Source: a virus. Taken from it: a DNA stretch of 29,638 nucleotides. Numbering within the stretch: the stretch's first letter is position 1; every line of letters begins with the position of its first letter. This document shows positions 1 through 6,586 of this stretch, in pieces. The translations under genes were made by a program, and so were the position numbers. Under the pieces are notes generated by a model. It saw only the letters and a program-made list of their open reading frames with translations, was not told the origin of the DNA and searched no databases. The stretch lies in the IMG/VR virus record IMGVR_UViG_3300021959_000265, positions 1-29,638 of that record; one strand, given 5' to 3'.

Positions 1-130
1 CGGGGCTCGCATTTATTACAAGCTCGGAAACCACGAGGCGCGATGGGAGCTGTACCTCTGGGAAAAGGCGGGGGAGATGGCCAAAGCCCTCGAGATGGAG
101 TTCGGGCAGTCGCTCGGCTTCGCCCACTTC
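1..130. repeat. Terminal redundancy, left copy
   Basis: This stretch is the same as the last 130 bases of the window except at position 3 (g against a) and position 130 (c against t). Both mismatches lie at or next to an end, which is typical of assembly edges. The repeat falls inside a coding region and its frame is preserved, so the sequence is best read as a circular or circularly permuted genome with a unique length of about 29,508 bp. A true short terminal repeat is less likely because it would cut a gene. Confidence 0.93.
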
Positions 131-520
131 CTACACCTTGAGGAGCACGGCATCACCTACATACCCGACAACCAACAAATCAAGGCGGGCAAGCTGAACA
201 TCATCCACGGCCACGAGTTCGGGGGGAGCTTCTTCAACCCGGTCAATGCAGCGCGGGGGCTGTTCATGAGAGCAAAGGCGTCAGTCCTTGCAGGGCACAA
301 CCATCAGACGAGCGAGCACCAAGAGGGCAACATCAACGGGGACGCTATCGCCTGTTGGAGTACTGGATGCCTCTGCGAACTTGCCCCAGAGTACCGCCCT
401 TTCGCTTTTACCAAGTGGAACTTGGGCGCGGCATGGGTTGAGGTCTACGAGGACGGGAGCTTCATGGTGGATAATTTCAGAATCATCGAAGATGCAGACG
501 GACTTTACTCGATCCGATAG
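2..520 (+). CDS. Metallophosphoesterase, C-terminal part (5' end at 28952)
   Basis: This is the 3' portion of a calcineurin-like metallophosphoesterase whose start lies at the other end of the window. Joined across the overlap the protein has 358 residues and contains the complete metal-binding set: DVH (residues 117-119), NGD (146-148), GNHE (195-198), HGH (255-257) and GHNH (284-287). The last three sets are encoded here. Enzymes of this fold hydrolyse phosphomono- or diesters with two metal ions; the substrate cannot be told from sequence. The upstream in-frame ATG at position 77 is internal and not the start. The stop overlaps the next small gene by 29 bp, which suggests co-transcription. 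Confidence 0.93.
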   Translation, partial: GARIYYKLGNHEARWELYLWEKAGEMAKALEMEFGQSLGFAHFLHLEEHGITYIPDNQQIKAGKLNIIHGHEFGGSFFNPVNAARGLFMRAKASVLAGHNHQTSEHQEGNINGDAIACWSTGCLCELAPEYRPFAFTKWNLGAAWVEVYEDGSFMVDNFRIIEDADGLYSIR

Positions 521-665
521 GGAGCGCGTCCCTGTCGCTTGCCACCTCTTCCACAAGGGCTGCGACTGCGCACCAACGGAGGCCATGAAGTGCCACAGCG
601 TGGAGCTCGAGAGGCGGAGGAAGGTGGACATCTCCACCATTAAGCAGCCAAAGGCAGGGCAATGA
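492..665 (+). CDS. Small Cys-rich hypothetical protein (57 aa)
   Basis: The gene starts at an ATG inside the last codons of the metallophosphoesterase (29 bp overlap) and ends 55 bp before a terminator, so it is the last gene of that short transcript. The protein is basic and has four cysteines and nearby histidines in the pattern C-H-x3-H-x2-C-x-C, then C-H about ten residues later. This could bind one zinc ion. I do not recognise a named family. It could be a modulator or partner of the phosphoesterase, but only proximity suggests that. Confidence 0.68.
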   Translation: MQTDFTRSDRERVPVACHLFHKGCDCAPTEAMKCHSVELERRRKVDISTIKQPKAGQ

Positions 666-720
666 TGGAAAGAGCCACCTCAAGGGCTTAATCCACAGAC
701 CCTTTCAATAAGTTAAACCA

Positions 721-747
721 AGCCCCTCAATGTAGGGGTCTTTTTTT
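721..747 (+). terminator. Rho-independent terminator after the phosphoesterase unit
   Basis: A short GC stem pairs CCCCT (723-727) with AGGGG (734-738) around a 6-nt loop, extended by a G-U pair (722/739), and is followed by seven T residues (741-747). It separates the phosphoesterase pair from the scaffold-capsid block. Confidence 0.78.
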
Positions 748-751
748 ATCT

Positions 752-759
752 GACCTTTG
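752..759 (+). promoter_or_regulatory. Weak candidate -7 element ahead of the scaffold gene
   Basis: GACCTTTG matches the Bacteroidota -7 consensus TAnnTTTG at five of six fixed positions and is followed by TGAC, as at the other candidate promoters of this phage. It lies between a terminator and the start at 778. No TTTG is present at the expected -33 spacing, so this is tentative. Confidence 0.4.
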
Positions 760-777
760 TGACATTAAACTCGACCT

Positions 778-1461
778 ATGTCCATCATCCAGAAAATATT
801 TTCAGCCCTGAACGCTGACGAAAAGCAAGCGGTCAAGACTGAACTCGCTCAAGCAGAACTGAAGGAAGGCACAACCATCGAGGCGGACAGCTTCGAGGAG
901 GGTCAAGCCGTTTTTATCATCACCGAGGACGGGGAGAAGATTCCGATGCCCGAAGGCACATACGAGCTTGAGGATGGCCGCAAGGTTGAGGTGAACGACA
1001 GCAGCATGATCGTCGCCATCGGATCGGGCGAAGAGGAGAAAGCCGAAGAGATCGAGCAGGAGGCGAAGGAAGAGATGAGCGAAGAGGCCGAAGGCGAAGC
1101 CCCTAAGGAAGAGGAGCTGAAGGAAGACGAGAAAGAAGAGATGGGCGACATGGACAAGCTCCGCGAAGAGCTACGCCAATACGTCCGCGAGGTGGTCATG
1201 GAGGCCATGCAGGAGAAGGAAGAGATGAGCAGCGAGGAAGGCGAAGCCAAGACTCAAGAAGCCGCTCCCGAGGCAGTAGCTGAAGAGACTGAAGAGAAGG
1301 CCGACAAGGCCGAGGAGGTCGCTGTCGAAGCGTCTGCCCAGAAGGTCAGCGCGAAGATCAAAGTGAAGCCTGAAGGCACTCGCCCCGACTCCATCGACTG
1401 GTTCAAGCCGCAGATGCGCAGCACCACGATGGGCAACGTATTCAAACACATTAACAAGTAA
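778..1461 (+). CDS. Acidic scaffold-like capsid assembly protein
   Basis: A 227-residue, extremely acidic protein. Residues 1-80 form a compact region with short strands (EGTTIEADSFEEG, then FIITEDGEKIPMPEGTYEL and a VNDSSMIVAI strand). Residues 83-180 are a Glu/Lys-rich helical or coiled-coil segment, and the C-terminus is conserved-looking with IDWFKPQMRS. Size, charge and the position two genes upstream of the major capsid protein fit an internal scaffold or capsid assembly protein. From memory, Bacteroidota phages carry similar proteins in this place. Cleavage by the XkdF-like protease at 27457 is possible but inferred. There is no enzymatic signature. The gene follows a terminator and a weak promoter. 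Confidence 0.72.
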   Translation: MSIIQKIFSALNADEKQAVKTELAQAELKEGTTIEADSFEEGQAVFIITEDGEKIPMPEGTYELEDGRKVEVNDSSMIVAIGSGEEEKAEEIEQEAKEEMSEEAEGEAPKEEELKEDEKEEMGDMDKLREELRQYVREVVMEAMQEKEEMSSEEGEAKTQEAAPEAVAEETEEKADKAEEVAVEASAQKVSAKIKVKPEGTRPDSIDWFKPQMRSTTMGNVFKHINK

Positions 1462-1479
1462 AAACCAAAAAATCCCGAT

Positions 1480-1893
1480 ATGTCCACGACTATCAACGTT
1501 TCAAATGATGTCACGCGCATCTTTGACAAGACAGAAACCCTGACAGGGGCTTACTCTGTTGAGCATGCCGACAGCGGCAAAACTTTCTTTTTGAACGCAG
1601 CAAATGGCGCAGCGATCTCCATGCCCGCATTAAAGGCAGGAGCGAACTACAAGTTCGTTGTGGCTGCCGCTTTTGACACCGCTGACTGGGTGGTCACTCC
1701 TTCCGACGCGGGGAAGCTCGAAGGCTCCCTCGTTGTTGCAGGCGACGCTGTTACAGTAGCCGCAGGCAACTCCTTCACCTTTGAACTCGGTGCAGAGAAC
1801 GTCGGTGACTTCGTTGAGGTCACTTGCGACGGATCGACTTGGTTCGTGAATGGTGTCGGCTTGACAAGCAGCTCTATCACAATTCAATCGTAA
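1480..1893 (+). CDS. Putative head decoration protein
   Basis: A 137-residue protein rich in Ala, Gly, Val, Ser and Thr, with alternating beta-type segments throughout and almost no charged clusters. Typical stretches are FFLNAANGAAISMPAL, YKFVVAAAFDTADWVV, FTFELGAENVGDFVEV and STWFVNGVGL. I recall sequences with these motifs next to the capsid gene in other phages, where they are usually called decoration or capsid-associated. The gene lies 18 bp after the scaffold-like gene and 18 bp before the capsid gene, so it is clearly part of the head operon. A beta-jellyroll or trimeric outer-capsid protein is the likeliest role, but this is not certain. Confidence 0.65.
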   Translation: MSTTINVSNDVTRIFDKTETLTGAYSVEHADSGKTFFLNAANGAAISMPALKAGANYKFVVAAAFDTADWVVTPSDAGKLEGSLVVAGDAVTVAAGNSFTFELGAENVGDFVEVTCDGSTWFVNGVGLTSSSITIQS

Positions 1894-1911
1894 ACGCCTT
1901 AAAAGAAAATC

Positions 1912-2862
1912 ATGGCTACAACTAACAGCATCACCACAACATACGCAGGTGAATTTGCAGGCAAGTACATAAGTGCTGCCCTGCTCTCAGGATCGACTCT
2001 CGCGAACAACGAGATCACAATCATGCCGAACGTCAAGTTCAAGGAGGTGGTTCAAAATGTTGCTTCTGGCAACCTGTTGAGCTCTGCCTCTTGCGACTTC
2101 ACACCTTCAAGCTCCGTCACCCTGACCGAGCGCATCATCGAGCCACAAGAGCTTCAGGTGAACTTGGAGCTGTGCAAGAGCAACTACTTGAGCACATGGC
2201 AGGCAATGGAGATGGGCTTCTCTGCATACCATGAGTTCCCCGCTTCCTTCGCTGACTTCCTTATCGCACACGTTGCCGAGAAGGTAGCCGAGGAGATTGA
2301 GAAGAACATCTGGCAGGGAGACACTTCCGGCTCTGCTCCGACCAACCACTTCGACGGCTTTGCCAAGCTGATCGAGGCCGCTTCAGGTGTGAACGATGTG
2401 GACAGCACAAGCGTGACCGCTGCCAATGTAGTGGACGAGCTCGGCAAGATCGTGGACGCTCTTCCTTCTGCTACTTACAGCAAGAGCGATCTGAAGGTCT
2501 ACGTCTCTTCCAACATCGCCCGCGCTTATCAGCGCGCACTCGGAGGATTCGCAGCCATCGGCACAGCCGCAGACACCGTTGCCGGCCCATCTTACCAAGA
2601 CCAGAGCTTCGTGGGCCGCAAGCCGATGAACTTCGACGGAGTTGATTTGGTAATGTGCCCCGGCCTCGCAGACAACACAGCGGTCGCTTCTCCTGCTTCG
2701 AACTTGATGTTCGGAACTGGTCTCTTGAGCGATCAGAACGAGGTTCGTGTCATCGACATGGCCGAATACGACGGATCTCAAAACATCCGCGTCATCATGC
2801 GCATGACTGCGGGCGTTCAGTTCGGAATCGCTGAAGACATCGTTCTGTACAACCCTGCATAA
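1912..2862 (+). CDS. Major capsid protein
   Basis: A 316-residue protein with the composition and layout of an HK97-fold major capsid protein. It has a flexible Ser/Thr-rich N-terminus and then a long-strand region (residues 35-85) with CDFTPSSSVTLTERIIEP. A helix follows (about 115-135, FADFLIAHVAEKVAEEIEKNIW), then an Asp/Ser-rich loop and a helix-turn with VVDELGKIVDALPS. The C-terminal strands contain NIRVIMRMTAGVQFGIAEDIVLY. The order scaffold, decoration, capsid, then a strong terminator is the expected arrangement. I base the assignment on resemblance to capsid proteins of Bacteroidota siphoviruses and on context; no sequence search was possible. Confidence 0.85.
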   Translation: MATTNSITTTYAGEFAGKYISAALLSGSTLANNEITIMPNVKFKEVVQNVASGNLLSSASCDFTPSSSVTLTERIIEPQELQVNLELCKSNYLSTWQAMEMGFSAYHEFPASFADFLIAHVAEKVAEEIEKNIWQGDTSGSAPTNHFDGFAKLIEAASGVNDVDSTSVTAANVVDELGKIVDALPSATYSKSDLKVYVSSNIARAYQRALGGFAAIGTAADTVAGPSYQDQSFVGRKPMNFDGVDLVMCPGLADNTAVASPASNLMFGTGLLSDQNEVRVIDMAEYDGSQNIRVIMRMTAGVQFGIAEDIVLYNPA

Positions 2863-2886
2863 CACAGGCGACTGAATAGACAATTC

Positions 2887-2919
2887 AAGGGGAGGGCGTG
2901 AATCCCTCCCTTTTTTTTT
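2887..2919 (+). terminator. Strong terminator after the major capsid gene
   Basis: A perfect 7-bp stem pairs GGGAGGG (2890-2896) with CCCTCCC (2904-2910) around the 7-nt loop CGTGAAT, followed by nine T residues (2911-2919). It lies 28 bp after the capsid stop and would limit read-through into the tail tube gene. Its core is nearly the reverse complement of the terminator at 3555-3580. Confidence 0.92.
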
Positions 2920-2940
2920 CACTCAAAAAGACAAAAAGAA

Positions 2941-3492
2941 ATGGCTTGCAATTTGACACTCGGACGGAAAGAGCCTTGCAAAGATGTGGTCGGTGGGATC
3001 AAGAAAATCTACCTCATCAACTTCGAGCCCCTGACCTTGACAGAGTCAGGAGGAGAGGTGACAGACATCCAAGACGCTGCCGGAACGGCTGACGTTGATG
3101 CAGTAGTCTACGAGGTGCGCCACGCTTCCTCCCTGACCTCAAACATCAACAGCTCACGCGAGACTGGCACGACCTTCTTCGAGAGCACTCTCGAGCTGAC
3201 CTTCAAGAAGCTCTCACAGGAGGACAACGCAGAGCTCGCGATCATGGCACACGGACGCCCTCACATCGTCGTGGTGGACAACAACGACAACAGGATGATC
3301 GTCGGCCACGAATACGGCTGTGAGGTAACTGGAGGCACTCTGGTGACAGGCAACGCGATGGGCGACCTCTCGGGCTACACCTTGACCTTCACGGCACAAG
3401 AGCGCGCTCTTCCGAAGTTCATGCTCAACACTTTGACAGAGGCAACCTTCGAGGCTCTCCTCGGAACTGTGACTGAAGGAACAAATTCGTAA
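2941..3492 (+). CDS. Major tail tube protein
   Basis: A 183-residue beta-rich protein. The N-terminal pattern LTLGRKEPCKDVVGGIKKIYLINFEPL is one I associate with tail tube proteins of Bacteroidota siphoviruses. Further features are ETGTTFFESTLELTFKKL, a DNNDNRMIVGHEYG hairpin and TGNAMGDLSGYTLTFTAQE near the C-terminus. The gene is isolated between two terminators with no obvious promoter in the 21 bp ahead of its A-rich leader. Expression therefore depends either on incomplete termination at 2887-2919 or on an unseen promoter; high stoichiometric expression would fit a tube subunit. Location next to the capsid gene supports a structural role. Confidence 0.82.
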   Translation: MACNLTLGRKEPCKDVVGGIKKIYLINFEPLTLTESGGEVTDIQDAAGTADVDAVVYEVRHASSLTSNINSSRETGTTFFESTLELTFKKLSQEDNAELAIMAHGRPHIVVVDNNDNRMIVGHEYGCEVTGGTLVTGNAMGDLSGYTLTFTAQERALPKFMLNTLTEATFEALLGTVTEGTNS

Positions 3493-3509
3493 CTTAGCAC
3501 CCGACACAT

Positions 3510-3525
3510 GGAGCTTATCTGCTCC
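3510..3525 (+). other. Small hairpin without T-tract after the tail tube gene
   Basis: GGAGC (3510-3514) and GCTCC (3521-3525) form a 5-bp stem with a 6-nt loop. No T-tract follows, so it is not a terminator by itself. It may protect the 3' end of the tail tube mRNA ahead of the true terminator 30 bp downstream. Confidence 0.4.
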
Positions 3526-3554
3526 TCGTTGGTGTTGGTTTATTGTTTGACAAG

Positions 3555-3580
3555 AGGAGGGTTCACGCCCTCCTTTTTTT
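3555..3580 (+). terminator. Strong terminator after the tail tube gene
   Basis: A perfect 7-bp stem pairs AGGAGGG (3555-3561) with CCCTCCT (3568-3574), loop TTCACG, running directly into a T-tract (to 3580). It isolates the tail tube gene from the portal operon. Confidence 0.92.
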
Positions 3581-3620
3581 ATCAACACCCCCAAGCGCAT
3601 CAACAAGCCTCTGAATGCTT

Positions 3621-3628
3621 TAACTTTG
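3621..3628 (+). promoter_or_regulatory. Bacteroidota-type promoter (-7 TAACTTTG) for the portal operon
   Basis: TAACTTTG matches the TAnnTTTG consensus at all six fixed positions. It lies after a terminator and 19 bp before the ATG at 3648. No TTTG is visible at -33. The 13 bases from TTTG onward (3625-3637) are identical to those at 28934-28946, ahead of the phosphoesterase gene. Confidence 0.75.
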
Positions 3629-3647
3629 TGAAAACCACAAGGGACAG

Positions 3648-4199
3648 ATGCACATCCTGACAAGCTCGCAGACAGACTTGCAGACCATCAAGTTCGCACC
3701 GCGATCCATTGGTGCGCTCCAGTACCTTCTCCACCTTCAGGAGGAGGAGAGCGGCACGACCTTTCAGATGATCGGCTACGGCATACAAGACGACAGCTTC
3801 GTTAGCATCACCCGAACCTTCCCCCTTTATGAGAATTTGTACTACTACCTCCGGGTGTTCAGGCTGCCCTCTGGGGCTTTGTCTTCTACCATGTCAGCCC
3901 TCGACGAGCCGACCATCTACCGGAAGAGGGTGACGGACGACCTCGAGGCGGCAGAGGGATGGGAGGAGAGCGTCTTCCAGTGCGTTTCAAATCTTGTTGA
4001 CCCTTACACGAGCAAGACGAGAAGGCAGGCCAATGAACTCGTAACTTCGTACATGAGCAGCGGGGAGATATTGAATGAGATTTATCGGGGCAAGGTGTTC
4101 TGTACAAACAGCACCGACCTCCAAGACTTCAGCGTCTACGACAAGCAGCCGATGACGCAGCAACCGCTCGACAATACAGCGAAATGGGTGACAATTTAA
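3648..4199 (+). CDS. Hypothetical virion-associated protein upstream of portal
   Basis: A 183-residue protein of mixed alpha/beta appearance. Residues 1-95 look like an antiparallel beta domain (TIYRKRVTDDLE at its end). Residues 95-150 are helical (WEESVFQCVSNLVDPYTSKTRRQANELV). The C-terminal segment has YRGKVFCTNSTDLQDFSVYDKQP. I do not recognise a named domain. It is the first gene behind the promoter at 3621 and overlaps the portal gene by 16 bp, so translational coupling to the portal is likely. A neck or structural accessory role is inferred from position only. Confidence 0.75.
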   Translation: MHILTSSQTDLQTIKFAPRSIGALQYLLHLQEEESGTTFQMIGYGIQDDSFVSITRTFPLYENLYYYLRVFRLPSGALSSTMSALDEPTIYRKRVTDDLEAAEGWEESVFQCVSNLVDPYTSKTRRQANELVTSYMSSGEILNEIYRGKVFCTNSTDLQDFSVYDKQPMTQQPLDNTAKWVTI

Positions 4200-6088
4200 A
4201 GATATTAAAGCTGGCAAGCTACACCTCCCCGAAGGTGAGCGAGAAGCCCCGCAATGCGTGGGTCGAGTACGGAGAGGACAACAACTTCTACCAGTACCTG
4301 ATCGACCTCTTCCACTCTTCGCCAACGAACAACGCAGCGATTCAAGGCATCTCCGACCTCATCTATGGCGAGGGCATGGAGGCAGCAGAGGGGAGCAGCC
4401 TCGAGGCGTATGTGAACTTCATCAAGATATTCCAAGCGGAGGATGTTCGTCGTGTATGCCACGACCTCAAGCTCTTCGGCCACGCATCCTTTCAGCTCAC
4501 CCTCGACAAGGGTCAGGTGGTCGGAGCTTTTCACATCCCCCGCAACTACCTGCGCCCTGCGAAGGTGAACGACGAGGGAGAGGTGGACACCTTCTACTTT
4601 AGCAACGACTGGAGCAAGGCGAAGAGCCCCAAGTTCGCCCCTCAAGCCTTCCCCGCCTTCGGGCATCAGGCAGCAGGCGACGACGTGGCCATCTTGAGCG
4701 TTGAATCATACAGCCCCGGGTCTGTTTACTTCAGCCCTGTGGACTATCAAGGAGGGCTGCAATACGCGGAGCTCGAGGGGGAGATCGCGAACTACCACCT
4801 GAACAACATCAAGAACGGCCTCGCCCCTTCGATGATGATCAACTTCAACAACGGAGTCCCACCCGTCGAGGAGCAGTTCGAGATCGAGCGCGACATCCTC
4901 GCGAAGTGGGGAGGGAGTTCGAACAGCGGCAAGGCCATCATCGCATTCAATGACAGCCCAGACAACGCGGCAACGATTGAGGCGGTGCAGCTATCCGATG
5001 CGCACAATCAGTACCAGTTCCTTTCGGACGAGTGCATCAGGAAGGTCATGGTGGCGCATAGGATCACTTCTCCGATGCTTTTGGGCATCAAGGACAACAC
5101 AGGGCTCGGCAACAACGCGGAGGAACTACAAGTCGCGTATGAGCTTTTTGCGAACTCTGTCATCAAACCCTTCAGGCAACTCATCACCGAGGCGGCCGAG
5201 AGGATAATCAAGCACAACGGCCTCGACATCGAGCTCAACTTCATTGACCTCAACCCTGTGATGGGCGAGCAAGGTGCAGAAGTGGGACAATCATACACAG
5301 GTATACAGGTAAGCTCTGCGATAGACATCATCGCGAAGGTGAAAATCGGAGAGCTGACAGCACAGCAAGCGAGCACGCTCCTCATCTCCATGCTCGGATT
5401 CAACGAGGAGAGCGTCGAGAAGCTGTTCGCAGAGCAAGGCGTGAAGCTATCCATCGAAGCCCCTCACTTCAGCGATACAGCGGAGGAGGCATGGCTCAAG
5501 TACCTCGAGGACAAGGGCGACAAGGTAGACCTCGACGAGTGGGAGCTCGTCCATGAGGAGGAGGTGACAGACCCCGACGAACCCGACGGGGAGGTGTTCA
5601 AATTCTTCAAGAGGTTCAGCGACCCGGAAGAGAAGAGCCGCCACGATGGGGGCGTCTACAAAATCCGCTACCGCTACGACCCAAAGAAAACCAAAGACAA
5701 CAGCCGGACATTTTGCAAAAACATGGTCGCCAACGCAGGGCAGGGCGTATACTACCGACGCGAAGACATCGAGAAGATGAGCAGCGCAGGAGTGAACTCC
5801 GAGTTCGCACCGAAAGGATCGAGCAGCTACAGCATCTGGCGCTTCAAAGGGGGCGTCAATTGTCACCATCGTTGGTTTAGGATGATCTTCAAGCGCAAGC
5901 AAGTGGGCGGCAAGGTCAAGCCACTCGACGAGAGCGAGAAGGGAACAACGAGGCGCGACATCGAGGACAACTACAAGCGCACAAGCGAGGGCACAGCGAA
6001 GAGCGCAGGCGTTCAAAACATGAACCCCGCAGGCTACGATGATGCAAAGACGCGCCCGATTGATATGCCAAACCAAGGGAGACGATGA
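4184..6088 (+). CDS. Portal protein with an additional C-terminal domain
   Basis: A 634-residue protein. Residues 1-430 have the features of a PBSX/SPP1-like portal: WVEYGEDNNFYQYLIDLFHSSPTNNAAIQG near the N-terminus, an NGVPPVEEQFEIERDILAKWGGSSNSGK stretch, then ITSPMLLGIKDNTGLGNNAEELQVAYELF, the usual helical stem and crown sequence. The portal forms the dodecameric ring for DNA entry. Residues about 470-634 are extra: YKIRYRYDPKKTKDNSRTFC, YYRREDIEKMSSAGVN, then SIWRFKGGVNCHHRWFR and a terminal MPNQGRR. I recall this Cys/His-containing module in other Bacteroidota phage head proteins, but its function is unknown to me. The stop overlaps the next start as ATGA. Confidence 0.85.
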   Translation: MGDNLKILKLASYTSPKVSEKPRNAWVEYGEDNNFYQYLIDLFHSSPTNNAAIQGISDLIYGEGMEAAEGSSLEAYVNFIKIFQAEDVRRVCHDLKLFGHASFQLTLDKGQVVGAFHIPRNYLRPAKVNDEGEVDTFYFSNDWSKAKSPKFAPQAFPAFGHQAAGDDVAILSVESYSPGSVYFSPVDYQGGLQYAELEGEIANYHLNNIKNGLAPSMMINFNNGVPPVEEQFEIERDILAKWGGSSNSGKAIIAFNDSPDNAATIEAVQLSDAHNQYQFLSDECIRKVMVAHRITSPMLLGIKDNTGLGNNAEELQVAYELFANSVIKPFRQLITEAAERIIKHNGLDIELNFIDLNPVMGEQGAEVGQSYTGIQVSSAIDIIAKVKIGELTAQQASTLLISMLGFNEESVEKLFAEQGVKLSIEAPHFSDTAEEAWLKYLEDKGDKVDLDEWELVHEEEVTDPDEPDGEVFKFFKRFSDPEEKSRHDGGVYKIRYRYDPKKTKDNSRTFCKNMVANAGQGVYYRREDIEKMSSAGVNSEFAPKGSSSYSIWRFKGGVNCHHRWFRMIFKRKQVGGKVKPLDESEKGTTRRDIEDNYKRTSEGTAKSAGVQNMNPAGYDDAKTRPIDMPNQGRR

Positions 6089-6585
6089 GCGACGTTCTAT
6101 TCATACAACGCGAAGACCTGATCCGCTACACGCTGATAGGTGGCAACGTGGACACCGATAAAATCATCCCGCACATCAAGGTGGCGCAGGACATCCACAT
6201 CCTCCCCATCCTCGGGACGAAGCTCTACGAGAAGCTCCAGAGCGACATCAGCGGCAGCACATTGGCGGGCAACTACTCGACGCTGCTGACCGAGTTCGTG
6301 CAGCCCTGCCTCATCCATCTGGCCGCTGCGGAGTTCTACCAGTTCCACGCCTACGAGGTGAGCAACGCGGGGGTGTTCAGGCATCAGTCAGAGAACGCAA
6401 GCACGCCCTCCATCGACGAGCTTCAGGCGCTCATCACCAAGCAGACGGATGTGGGCGACCACTACAAGAGGCGGCTCGTGGATCACCTCGAATACTATCC
6501 GACGCGCTTCCCGGAGTACACGGCAGCGCAGGAGGATGGTATGCATCCGAATCATTCACGCAGGTCAAATCGTTGGGTCTACTGA
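6085..6585 (+). CDS. Head-tail connector (gp6-like adaptor)
   Basis: A 166-residue, mostly helical protein starting four bases before the portal stop. Its pattern is I-P-H-I-K-V-A-Q-D-I-x3-P-I-L-G-T-K-L-Y-E-K-L, followed by a long helix with LIHLAAAEFYQFHAYEVSNAGVF and a C-terminal YKRRLVDHLEYYPTRFPEY. This matches the layout of the DNA-packaging adaptor/connector family (HK97 gp6-like; DUF6712 type in Bacteroidota phages, from memory). Such proteins form the ring under the portal. Placement right after the portal supports this strongly. Confidence 0.78.
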   Translation: MSDVLFIQREDLIRYTLIGGNVDTDKIIPHIKVAQDIHILPILGTKLYEKLQSDISGSTLAGNYSTLLTEFVQPCLIHLAAAEFYQFHAYEVSNAGVFRHQSENASTPSIDELQALITKQTDVGDHYKRRLVDHLEYYPTRFPEYTAAQEDGMHPNHSRRSNRWVY

Positions 6586-6586
6586 T

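Noticed and set aside
5447-6076. A 209-codon minus-strand frame opposite the portal C-terminus.
   Set aside because: It is an antisense shadow caused by strong codon bias; the plus frame has clear protein motifs.
6449-6586. N-terminal extension of the adhesin frame into the connector gene.
   Set aside because: The extension translates the connector region out of frame (Arg/Thr-rich, no pattern); the ATG at 6587 follows the connector stop directly.
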